Positions 1 to 6,712 of a stretch of 9,807 nucleotides of DNA are shown piece by piece. The stretch comes from an uncultured Bacilli bacterium. Its GTDB lineage: Bacteria; Bacillota_I; Bacilli_A; RF39; UBA660. The DNA lies in the NCBI GenBank assembly GCA_947589695.1, contig CANQBY010000033.1, positions 1 to 9,807 on the forward strand. The letters are read 5' to 3'. The notes under the pieces were generated by a model. It was not told the origin of the DNA, did not search any database, and worked only from the letters and a program-made list of their open reading frames with translations. The position numbers were made by a program, and so were the translations under genes. Within the stretch, counting starts at the first letter, position 1. Every line of letters starts with the position of its first letter.

Positions 1-306
1 AAATAATCCTCCGGCTCCTAATTTAATCCCTCCAAAGTATCTTACTACAACAATCAAAGTATTATCTAAATTATTTTTTTCAATGATATTATAAATAGGT
101 AAGCCTGCAGTATTAGATGGTTCTTTATCATCACTTTTTTTAACTTGATTTTGAATTTTATAAGCATAAGGAAAATGTTTGGCTTTCTTATGTTCTTTTT
201 TTAAACTATCTAATATTTTTGGTATTTCTAAGATATCATTTACTTGATAATCATAAGCTATAAATTTTGATTTTTTAATTTCTAAAGTAATGGTATTTCT
301 AAGCAT
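1..306 (-). CDS. YigZ/IMPACT family protein (UPF0029), C-terminal part cut off by window edge
   Basis: The minus strand reads 102 codons without a stop from an ATG at 306 down to the window edge. Residues about 69-102 carry the family signature: KEPSNTAGLPI (family form roughly GEPSGTAGRPI), then a hydrophobic strand and VRYFGGIKLGAGGLF, the hallmark (V)xRYFGGxxLGAGGL motif of the IMPACT N-terminal domain. The upstream part (KSKFIA near residue 12, HFPYAY near residue 64) also fits. Full-length members are about 200-215 residues, so roughly half is present and the C-terminal ferredoxin-like domain lies outside. A good ribosome binding site (minus-strand AGGTGAT, 313-319) sits 6 nt before the ATG, which fixes the start. 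The family is related to the eukaryotic translation regulator IMPACT. Its bacterial role is poorly defined (nucleic-acid or ribosome-related roles and a peptidase-like role have been proposed), so I give no function. It is divergent from uvrC. Confidence 0.9.
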   Translation of the reverse strand, partial: MLRNTITLEIKKSKFIAYDYQVNDILEIPKILDSLKKEHKKAKHFPYAYKIQNQVKKSDDKEPSNTAGLPIYNIIEKNNLDNTLIVVVRYFGGIKLGAGGLF

Positions 307-324
307 TTTTTAATCACCTCTTTA

Positions 325-371
325 ATTATACCTTAAATTTTTTTAAATTTGTAGTATAATTATAATATAAT
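325..371. promoter_or_regulatory. divergent YigZ-family/uvrC promoter region with palindromic -10 core
   Basis: The 84-bp gap between the two divergent start codons is nearly pure A/T. On the plus strand there are overlapping TATAAT hexamers at 355-360, 361-366 and 366-371, a suitable distance before uvrC. The 10-mer TATAATTATA at 355-364 is its own reverse complement, so it offers a perfect -10 hexamer to both strands. A further minus-strand TATAAT lies at 330-325, but it would start RNA almost on the YigZ-family ribosome binding site. No convincing -35 hexamer is visible for any of them (the best is TTAAAT at 333-338, 16 bp before 355). The promoter role is inferred from hexamer match and position only. 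Confidence 0.5.
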
Positions 372-390
372 AAAATTTGTAGGTGATATT

Positions 391-2172
391 ATGCTTAAAG
401 ATAAATTAAAATTAATTCCTCATTTACCTGGTTCTTATCAAATGAAAAATAGCGAGGGAACTATTATCTATGTCGGTAAAGCTAAAGACTTAAAGAAAAG
501 AGTTAATTCTTACTTTAATCGTCCTCATACTGGTAAAACTGCCAAAATGGTTAGTGAAATTGCTGATTTTGAGTATATTGTAGCCTCTTCCGAGCTAGAA
601 GCTTTTTTGCTAGAATTTAATTTAATTAAACATTATGATCCTAAATATAATATTTTACTTAAAGATGATAAAAGTTATCCCTATATAGAATATATTAGTA
701 AACCTTATCCGAAACTTAAAGTATCTCGTTATTTAACAATTAAAAAGAAAGATAAAAAAATGCTTTTTGGTCCTTATCCCAATGCTTATGCAGCCAGACG
801 TATTGTCTCTTTAATAAATCGTTTATATCCTTTAAAAAAATGCGATGTTATGCCTAAAAAAGTTTGTTTATATTATCATATTGATGAGTGTCTTGGTTAT
901 TGTGAACATCATGTTGATCCTCTTAAATTAAAAGCTATGGAAGAGGAGATTTTAGCATTTCTTCGGGGTAATGGGGATATTTTAAAAAATAAAATCTTGG
1001 CTAAAATGGAGATGTATAGTAAAAATCTTAATTTTGAAATGGCTTTAGAATTAAAAAAAGAATTAAATTATATTAGTATTATCTTAGATAAACAAAAAAT
1101 GGAACTTCATGATTTCGTTAATCGTGATGTTGTAGGTACTTTTTTTGATAAAGGTTATTTAAGTATTCAAATTCTCTTTTTAAGAAATGGTCGGATGGTC
1201 GGAGGTCATACTGATATTTTCCCAGTTATTAGTGATGTTGAAGATGAATTAGATTATTACCTTATGAATTTTTATTCTCGGCATGAAATCCCTAAAGAAA
1301 TCTTATGTGATTCAACTATTAATGTCGCTATTTTACAAGAGATTCTCCAAACTAATTTTGTTATTCCTCAAAAAGGTAAAAAGAAAAATTTAGTTACTAT
1401 GGCTAGTTCTAATGCCGAAATTAACTTACAAAATGAATTAGAAATTATTGAAAAAGACGAAGCTAAAACCGAAGTTGCCAATAATGATTTAAAAGAATTA
1501 TTAAATTTACCGAAACTTGATCGCATTGATTTATTTGATAACTCTAATTTATTTGGTTCTTTTACGGTTAGTTGTATGGTTGTTTTTAAAAATGGTAAAC
1601 CCGCGAAAAAAGAATATCGGAAATATAAAATAAGTTTAGATAAAAATGATGATTACCACACTATGGAAGAAGTTATCTATCGTCGGTACTATCGTGCTTT
1701 AATGGAGAAAACGGAACTTCCCGACTTAATAATTGTCGATGGGGGAATTAACCAGATTAATGCTTGTCTAAATATTCTAAATGACTTAAATTTAAACATT
1801 CGTGTTTGTGGTTTAAGAAAAAACGATAAACACCGGACTAATGATTTAATTGATGGTCAAAGTTATTCTTTAATTCCGCTTGATAAAACCAGTGCTGTTT
1901 TTCATTATCTAACGCGTATGCAAGATGAAGTCCATCGCTATACTATATCATATCATCGCACTATCAGAAGTAAAGGTGCTATTTCTAGTGTGTTAGATAA
2001 TATTGAAGGTATTGGGGCTAAACGTAAAAAAGAGCTCATTAAAACTTTTGGTAGTATTACTAAAATCTCTAATGCTTCTCTGGAGGAATTAACCCAGATT
2101 CTCCCGGAAAATGTTGCTTTAAATTTACAAGAATATTTAAAAACTTTTAAAGAAGAACAAAAAAAATCCTAA
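391..2172 (+). CDS. uvrC: excinuclease ABC subunit C (UvrC)
   Basis: Nuclease subunit of UvrABC nucleotide excision repair, which cuts both sides of a lesion on DNA handed over by UvrB. The 593-residue length is normal for the family. In order: an N-terminal GIY-YIG nuclease domain (residues about 12-90; PGSYQM and IYVGKAKDLKKRV), which makes the 3' cut; a Cys quartet C151, C159, C167, C171 in the family spacing, matching the 4Fe-4S site reported for UvrC; a UVR (UvrB-binding) helix pair around 196-231 (NLNFEMALELKKEL); an RNase H-like nuclease domain for the 5' cut, with acidic residues in FDNSN (D383) and VDGG (D450) and the late HRYTISYHR segment; and C-terminal helix-hairpin-helix motifs from about 535 (IEGIGAKRKKELIKTFGS). 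AGGTGAT at 381-387 sits 3 nt before the ATG. The first G of the usual PGCY/PGIY motif is kept, with Ser in the variable place. It appears monocistronic, with a probable terminator at its end. Confidence 0.98.
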   Translation: MLKDKLKLIPHLPGSYQMKNSEGTIIYVGKAKDLKKRVNSYFNRPHTGKTAKMVSEIADFEYIVASSELEAFLLEFNLIKHYDPKYNILLKDDKSYPYIEYISKPYPKLKVSRYLTIKKKDKKMLFGPYPNAYAARRIVSLINRLYPLKKCDVMPKKVCLYYHIDECLGYCEHHVDPLKLKAMEEEILAFLRGNGDILKNKILAKMEMYSKNLNFEMALELKKELNYISIILDKQKMELHDFVNRDVVGTFFDKGYLSIQILFLRNGRMVGGHTDIFPVISDVEDELDYYLMNFYSRHEIPKEILCDSTINVAILQEILQTNFVIPQKGKKKNLVTMASSNAEINLQNELEIIEKDEAKTEVANNDLKELLNLPKLDRIDLFDNSNLFGSFTVSCMVVFKNGKPAKKEYRKYKISLDKNDDYHTMEEVIYRRYYRALMEKTELPDLIIVDGGINQINACLNILNDLNLNIRVCGLRKNDKHRTNDLIDGQSYSLIPLDKTSAVFHYLTRMQDEVHRYTISYHRTIRSKGAISSVLDNIEGIGAKRKKELIKTFGSITKISNASLEELTQILPENVALNLQEYLKTFKEEQKKS

Positions 2173-2190
2173 ACTTGTTCTTTTTAATTT
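2150..2190 (+). terminator. probable intrinsic terminator of uvrC
   Basis: AAGAACAA (2153-2160) pairs with TTGTTCTT (2175-2182). The stem can be extended by one G-U and two A-U pairs to about 11 bp, with a 14-nt loop that contains the uvrC stop codon. It runs straight into TTTTTAATTTT. The stem is A/T-rich with only two G-C pairs, so it is moderate in strength. Its place between uvrC and the next promoter supports the call. Confidence 0.5.
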
Positions 2191-2198
2191 TGAAATTA

Positions 2199-2227
2199 TT
2201 GAATTTTATTTATCCCTTTAGTATAAT
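2199..2227 (+). promoter_or_regulatory. sigma-A type promoter for the rnfC-rnfD-like pair
   Basis: TTGAAT (2199-2204), a 17-bp spacer, then a perfect TATAAT (2222-2227). The predicted RNA start is near 2234, just before the ribosome binding site (AGGTG, 2242-2246) of the RnfC-like gene. Four of six -35 bases match TTGACA and the spacing is optimal. This is one of the two best promoters in the window. Confidence 0.7.
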
Positions 2228-2251
2228 TATTACAGGAAAGTAGGTGTAAAT

Positions 2252-3403
2252 ATGGCTCTAATCGAATTAGAAAAAGATGATTCTATCCAAGTTTCTAGTA
2301 TGATTAGTGAATATAAAACTCCGGATTATGTTTATTTTCCTATTCCTAAAAATGCCCAAATTAAAGTAAATCTTAATTCTAAAGTGGCTATTGGTGATAT
2401 TTTAATTTACGCCAATAACCAAATATTTACCTCTTCCATTTCGGGCACCGTAACCGGGCTTAAAAAAATTACTACTCCAAGTGGTCCTATGTCTGCTTTA
2501 GAAATAAAAAATGATTTTCAAGAAATAAAAAAGTTAGCACCTACTCAAAAATTAACTTTAAGTAAAATTAATAAAGAAAAATTAACTAAGCTCTTAATCC
2601 AAGAATTTAATTTAGATTTATCATCTAAAGACCATTTAATTTTAAATACTTTAGATGATGAACCCTATGTATTAACTGAAAATTTCTATTTATTATTATA
2701 TTATGAAGATTTTTTAGAACTTTTAGATAAACTCGCTAAAATCTATGCCATAAAAGATATCACTTTAGTTGTTAAATCATCGAATAGTGAAAATATCAAT
2801 CAACTTTTAGAATTTATTGGTATGTATCCTTCTATTAATCTTAAAATTGTCCCTAATTTCTATCTTTTAGGTCGTTCTGAATTTTTATTAAATTATCTAG
2901 ATTTACAAGCTGATACCACCACGATTATTAAAGCTAGTACTTTCTATGATCTATATAATTTAATTAAACGAAATCGTCAAAAAACGGATAAATTAATTAC
3001 GATCAGTGGTGATATGCTTACGAATCCTCAAGTTATAAGAGTTAAAATCGGCACTCCACTAAAAAGTATTCTTCCTAATTTTATTACTTTAAAAGAAGGT
3101 AATAAAAGCTATTATGCGAATGGCCTTATGTCCGGGACACTTATTAATCCGGATGAGTTTATTATTACTAGTGACACTGATAGTCTTATTATTACTAAAA
3201 ATGAAAATACGAAAGAGGGGACTTGTTTAAATTGTGGTATGTGTTTGGAGGTTTGTCCCAAGAAACTTAATCCTTTAATGTTTAAAGATTCTAAATATCT
3301 TACCCAAAACCATGAAAAATGTCTAAAATGTGGTTTATGTTCATATATTTGTCCCGTCCACATAAACTTTAATAAATACTTAGAAGGAGGAGAAAATGCC
3401 TAA
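2252..3403 (+). CDS. RnfC-like electron-transfer iron-sulfur protein, atypical (NADH/FMN loop lost)
   Basis: Related to RnfC, the cytoplasmic subunit of the Rnf ferredoxin:NAD+ oxidoreductase. At 383 residues it is shorter than usual RnfC (about 435-450 in Firmicutes). Residues about 28-90 look like the RnfC N-terminal barrel-sandwich domain (IGDILIY, SSISGTVTGL, SGPMSALEI). Residues about 129-305 follow the middle Rossmann/SLBB course (a DDEPYVLT segment where RnfC has AECEPYLT; later VRVKIGTP-like residues about 270-276). The C-terminus holds two ferredoxin-type motifs, C325-x2-C328-x2-C331-x3-C335-P and C357-x2-C360-x2-C363-x3-C367-P, enough for two 4Fe-4S clusters. Two expected motifs are missing: the N-terminal GGxHPP and the glycine-rich GMGGAGFP loop that binds FMN/NADH, whose place (about 115-125) reads LIQEFNLDLSS. 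The PQGxEK motif is also replaced (about 203-211). Known: RnfC reduces NAD+. Inferred: this one cannot do so in the usual way but may still relay electrons. Start set by AGGTG at 2242-2246. Confidence 0.82.
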   Translation: MALIELEKDDSIQVSSMISEYKTPDYVYFPIPKNAQIKVNLNSKVAIGDILIYANNQIFTSSISGTVTGLKKITTPSGPMSALEIKNDFQEIKKLAPTQKLTLSKINKEKLTKLLIQEFNLDLSSKDHLILNTLDDEPYVLTENFYLLLYYEDFLELLDKLAKIYAIKDITLVVKSSNSENINQLLEFIGMYPSINLKIVPNFYLLGRSEFLLNYLDLQADTTTIIKASTFYDLYNLIKRNRQKTDKLITISGDMLTNPQVIRVKIGTPLKSILPNFITLKEGNKSYYANGLMSGTLINPDEFIITSDTDSLIITKNENTKEGTCLNCGMCLEVCPKKLNPLMFKDSKYLTQNHEKCLKCGLCSYICPVHINFNKYLEGGENA

Positions 3404-4277
3404 TATTCCTAGTTTACATCCTAAAAAAGATTTTAATAGTCTCATTAATAGTTATTATATCGCGATTGTTCCTTTAATTATTTTTAGCTTTTATAAAAAT
3501 GGTTTATCGCTTTATTTTAATGGCCTAATTAATCTAACCGGTCTTATCCCTTTATTTTATTTTTATGGTTCTAGTCTTATTGTGGCTCTATTAATTAGTT
3601 TAATTTTTAAAGAGAAAGCTAAAGTAAATATTTTGTTATCTTTAATTATTACTTCTACAATTTCTTTAAATACTAATTATTTAATTTACCCCATTTTATT
3701 ATTTGTTTTATTTTTTATTACCAAATATCTTACGAAAAATACTAAATTAACCTTTAATTCTAGTACTTTAATCCGCTTATTTTTAATTTTAGGCTTACTT
3801 TTAAATTCTTATTCTTATCTAAATATTGGGGAAAAATTAGCGAAATTCAAGTATAGTTATTTTGATATTTTCTGTGGTTTTAACGCGGGTGGTCTAGCTT
3901 CTACTAGTACTTTTATTTTACTTTTTAGTTTGCTTATTTTACTATTTAATAAATATTATAAAAAAACTGTGGCTCTAAGTTCCATTATATCTTATGTGGT
4001 ATTTCTTTTATTAGCCTTTTTTCTAACTCAAAATCTTTCTTATTTAACCATTTTATTCTCCGGTCATGCTTATTTTAGTTTTATCTTTTTAGCTTCTGAT
4101 TTATATGTTACTCCTTATTCCAAAAAAGGTATGCTAATCTATGGCATATTAATCGGTATTTTAACTGGTTTATTATCGCTCATAAATGTTTATGAAGCTC
4201 CTTTTATCAGTATTTTCCTTTTAAGTTTATTTATTCCTCTTTTAAATAAAATAACTAATCAAACCCATTTAAAATAG
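3396..4277 (+). CDS. RnfD/NqrB-like membrane flavoprotein subunit
   Basis: Integral membrane protein of 293 residues with about nine or ten hydrophobic segments, resembling RnfD (usual length about 300-350). Diagnostic parts: residues 165-172, GGLASTST, lie where Firmicute RnfD has G-x-IGETSA, so T170 is the likely threonine to which FMN is covalently attached; later SGHAYFSFIFLASDLYVTP then SKKGMLIYGILIGILTGLL correspond to the conserved GAFFMATD-xVTSP...KGQIIFGILIGILT block. The C-terminus (IFLLSLFIPLLNKIT) matches the final RnfD helix. It starts 8 bp inside the RnfC-like gene with a strong AAGGAGG (3384-3390) 5 nt before the ATG, so the two are co-expressed and probably coupled. Known: RnfD carries electrons between the outer-face flavin of RnfG and RnfC. 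No rnfG, E, A or B follows; the next gene is an unrelated surface protein with its own promoter. No terminator is evident after the stop. Confidence 0.82.
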   Translation: MPNIPSLHPKKDFNSLINSYYIAIVPLIIFSFYKNGLSLYFNGLINLTGLIPLFYFYGSSLIVALLISLIFKEKAKVNILLSLIITSTISLNTNYLIYPILLFVLFFITKYLTKNTKLTFNSSTLIRLFLILGLLLNSYSYLNIGEKLAKFKYSYFDIFCGFNAGGLASTSTFILLFSLLILLFNKYYKKTVALSSIISYVVFLLLAFFLTQNLSYLTILFSGHAYFSFIFLASDLYVTPYSKKGMLIYGILIGILTGLLSLINVYEAPFISIFLLSLFIPLLNKITNQTHLK

Positions 4278-4293
4278 CCTCTTAAAAAAAATA

Positions 4294-4322
4294 TTTACAA
4301 AAGTTTATCTTTGTGCTATATT
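4294..4322 (+). promoter_or_regulatory. extended -10 promoter for the TED protein/sortase operon
   Basis: TTTACA (4294-4299), a 17-bp spacer, then TATATT (4317-4322), preceded by TG-N (4314-4316), i.e. an extended -10. The predicted RNA start is near 4329, giving a leader of about 45 nt. It shows that the surface-protein operon is transcribed separately from the Rnf-like pair. Confidence 0.7.
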
Positions 4323-4351
4323 ATAGGCATTCACTCAAATTATCTTTATTA

Positions 4352-4375
4352 ATGGGCAAGTTTATACCTTTTTAA
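4352..4375 (+). other. possible leader mini-ORF (MGKFIPF) ending exactly at the next start codon
   Basis: An ATG at 4352 opens a seven-codon frame that stops with TAA at 4373-4375. The ATG of the surface-protein gene is the next base (TAAATG). It lies inside the predicted 5' leader. Neither this ATG nor the next one has a recognisable Shine-Dalgarno sequence. It could be chance, or it could feed ribosomes to the main gene by stop-restart. Only position and adjacency support it. Confidence 0.25.
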
Positions 4376-6712
4376 ATGTTAAAAAAATTATTTAAAATTT
4401 TTCTTATTCCTATATTCTTTTGCTCATTTTTAAGCTTTTGTGAAGCTAAAACAAATCATATAGAATTAGGAGAACAAATAAACAATGTTCGTTTATATAT
4501 TAAAACTAATAAATTTCCCGATGGTAAAACTAAAAATATGTATCAACTTAAAAATACGACCACGAATGAATTAGTCTATTGTATTGAACCTGGGATTATG
4601 CTTATTAATGGTGATTTTACCGAATATAGTAATCTTTATGATTTAAATATAGATCTTTCGGAAGATGATTGGGATTATCTCACGAGAATTGCTTATTTTG
4701 GCTATCGCTATACAAATCATAATACTTTAAAATGGTACACGATAACGCAGTATTTAATTTGGGAATATATCATTGGGGAAACGGGCGAAATTTATTTCGT
4801 GGATGATAATGATAACAAGATTACGAAATATACTAAAGAAATTAAAGAAATGCAAGAATTAATTGCTCAGTCTTATCTCTTGCCGGATTTTGGTCTGGAG
4901 GATAATGATATTTATGTTAAATATGGTGGTAGTTTAACCCTAACCGATCAGAATAATATTTTAAGTGAATATAATATGTCTTATAGTTATCCTGATAAAA
5001 TGAATATTAATAAAAAAGGTAATACCTTAGAATTTGACTTTTTTAAGCCATCAACCGAAAGTATCTTTTTTACGCGTAGTCTAAATACCACAACTGCTCC
5101 TAAAATTTATTATAATGGCGAATCTCAAACTTTAATGTCTCGTGGCTACTATAGTTATCAAGGTAATTATATTACTGTCACTTATATGCCACCCGAAGTT
5201 GAATTTATTAAAAAACCTAATCCCGATGTTCCTTTATCTTTAAAAGGTGCTGTCTATGAATTATATTTAAAACGTAATTTAGATGTTGCTTTAACTACTT
5301 TTACTACTGATGAACTAGGTAAATTCTTATTTAATCGTTATGAAATTGATGATTATTGCTTAAAAGAAATCCAAGCTCCCTATGGTTTTAAATTAAATGA
5401 AGGCTTTTATTGCTTTCAAAATGATGATAATAAAACTCTTTATTTAGAAGAAGAACCGATTTTAAAAAAGATTGATCTTGAAAAATATTTAATTGATTAT
5501 GAAGGTAATATCGCCTTAGAACCCAATGCCGAATTTGAACTTTATGATGATGATACTAATAAATTAATCACTACTTTTAAAACGGATGAATTAGGTAAAC
5601 ATACTCTAACTTTATGGTATGGTAATTACCGGATCCATCAAACCGAGTCAACCGAAGGTTATAATCTAATTCCCGATTTTGAATTTACAGTTGATGAAAA
5701 TACTATAGATAGGGATAATCTTGTTTTTAAAAATCCTGCGATTACTGGTACTTTAATCCTTTCTAAAAAAGATTCCGAAACCAAAGAATTAATTTTAGAT
5801 ACCGCTGCCTTTAAAATCAAGAATGTTGATACTAACGAATATTTAACTTTAAATGGATTAAATATCTTTCATACTACTAATGGTCTATTAAAGTTAGATA
5901 ATATTCCCTATGGTAATTATATCCTAGAAGAAATAGAACCACCTGCAGGTTATAAGATTTCCGAAAAAACTCTAACCTTTAGTATCACTAAAGAAGGGGA
6001 AGTAATTGAATTAACTGTTCTAAACCCTAAATTAACCGGTAACTTAAAACTTCAAAAAAAGGATTTATTAACTAAAGATTTAATTCTGGATTCGGCCACT
6101 TTTAAAATTAAAAATGTGGAGACCGGAGAATATTTAGAAATCGCTGGAATTGATGAATTTAAAACCCAAGATGGTATTTTATATTTAGAAGATATCCCAT
6201 ATGGAACTTATCTTATTGAAGAGATCATACCCCCAATAAATTACAGTATTATCCCGGATATTGAAGTTACTTTTACAATTAGCGAAGATGGTGAAGTAAT
6301 AACTCTAGATATGTTTAATTTAAAAGATCTAACGGGTTCACTTCTAATTAAAAAAGTCGATTCTCTAACGAGTAATCCTTTGTCGTGTGTTCATTTTGGC
6401 TTATATGATTCTAATAAAAATTTGCTTGGGGAATATATTACGGATGAAAATGGCGAAATTTCTCTTCCCGATTTAAAAGTTGGTTCTTATTATCTAAAAG
6501 AATTACTAACTTTAGATAATTACGAGCTTAATACCGATGAGATTTATATCGAAATTAAAAATGGCATTAAATCCACTGTAACTGTAAATAATCGCCGTCT
6601 TGTTCCCGTTCCTCGCACTAGTACTAACCCAGAACCTTTAATCGCTGGTTTTAGTTTTCTTGGGCTTTTATCCAGTTTATTTCTTTTAAAACATGCTAAA
6701 AAAGAATCTTAA
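4376..6712 (+). CDS. thioester-domain surface protein with five SpaA/Cna_B-like repeats and sorting signal
   Basis: Exported, probably wall-anchored adhesin of 778 residues. A signal peptide spans about 1-25 (LKKLFKIFL, hydrophobic core, cut near CEA-K). Residues about 30-200 form a thioester domain: C69 in VYCIEPG and Q125 in the TQYLIWE signature are the pair expected to make an internal Cys-Gln thioester, which in known TED adhesins reacts covalently with host amines. Five prealbumin-like SpaA/Cna_B domains follow at about 275-361, 362-455, 456-552, 553-651 and 652-742, each with the K(K)xD start and a (L/I)xE(I/L) plus PxxY-type end; Lys-Asn isopeptide bonds are plausible, at least in the third and fourth. 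The C-terminus has VPRTS (745-749), a hydrophobic stretch (about 757-772) and a KHAKKES tail: a sortase signal with Ser in place of Gly. The upstream frame is closed by TAA directly before the ATG, and the signal peptide needs this ATG, so the start is firm despite no visible ribosome binding site. It overlaps the sortase gene by 20 bp. Confidence 0.9.
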   Translation: MLKKLFKIFLIPIFFCSFLSFCEAKTNHIELGEQINNVRLYIKTNKFPDGKTKNMYQLKNTTTNELVYCIEPGIMLINGDFTEYSNLYDLNIDLSEDDWDYLTRIAYFGYRYTNHNTLKWYTITQYLIWEYIIGETGEIYFVDDNDNKITKYTKEIKEMQELIAQSYLLPDFGLEDNDIYVKYGGSLTLTDQNNILSEYNMSYSYPDKMNINKKGNTLEFDFFKPSTESIFFTRSLNTTTAPKIYYNGESQTLMSRGYYSYQGNYITVTYMPPEVEFIKKPNPDVPLSLKGAVYELYLKRNLDVALTTFTTDELGKFLFNRYEIDDYCLKEIQAPYGFKLNEGFYCFQNDDNKTLYLEEEPILKKIDLEKYLIDYEGNIALEPNAEFELYDDDTNKLITTFKTDELGKHTLTLWYGNYRIHQTESTEGYNLIPDFEFTVDENTIDRDNLVFKNPAITGTLILSKKDSETKELILDTAAFKIKNVDTNEYLTLNGLNIFHTTNGLLKLDNIPYGNYILEEIEPPAGYKISEKTLTFSITKEGEVIELTVLNPKLTGNLKLQKKDLLTKDLILDSATFKIKNVETGEYLEIAGIDEFKTQDGILYLEDIPYGTYLIEEIIPPINYSIIPDIEVTFTISEDGEVITLDMFNLKDLTGSLLIKKVDSLTSNPLSCVHFGLYDSNKNLLGEYITDENGEISLPDLKVGSYYLKELLTLDNYELNTDEIYIEIKNGIKSTVTVNNRRLVPVPRTSTNPEPLIAGFSFLGLLSSLFLLKHAKKES
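5741..6331 (+). repeat. tandem pair of near-duplicate SpaA-like domains inside the surface-protein gene
   Basis: Residues 456-552 and 553-651 of the surface protein align end to end without large gaps. Shared landmarks in order are TG-x-L-x-L-x-KKD, TK-(E/D)-LILD-(T/S)-A-x-FKIKNV, (E)YL, a DG/NG-(I/L)-L-x-L-(D/E)-(N/D)-IPYG-x-Y turn, EEI-x-PP-x-x-Y, then GEVI-x-L near the end. At protein level the pair is clearly closer to each other than to the other three repeats, which suggests a later duplication within the stalk. Confidence 0.75.

Noticed and set aside
391..600. Homing endonuclease (GIY-YIG)
   Set aside because: The GIY-YIG domain is the normal N-terminus of a full-length UvrC with all later domains present.
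3112..3363. Minus-strand open frame of 83 codons
   Set aside because: It lies wholly opposite the cysteine-rich end of the RnfC-like gene, has no ribosome binding site and no recognisable domain; a shadow frame.
2252..4277. NqrA-NqrB (sodium-pumping NADH:quinone reductase) instead of RnfC-RnfD
   Set aside because: NqrA lacks the two 4Fe-4S motifs present here, and the second protein is shorter than NqrB and matches the RnfD-type SDxxVTP...KKG block.
4278..4293. Terminator after the RnfD-like gene
   Set aside because: There is an A-rich run but no inverted repeat followed by T; some read-through into the surface operon is possible.
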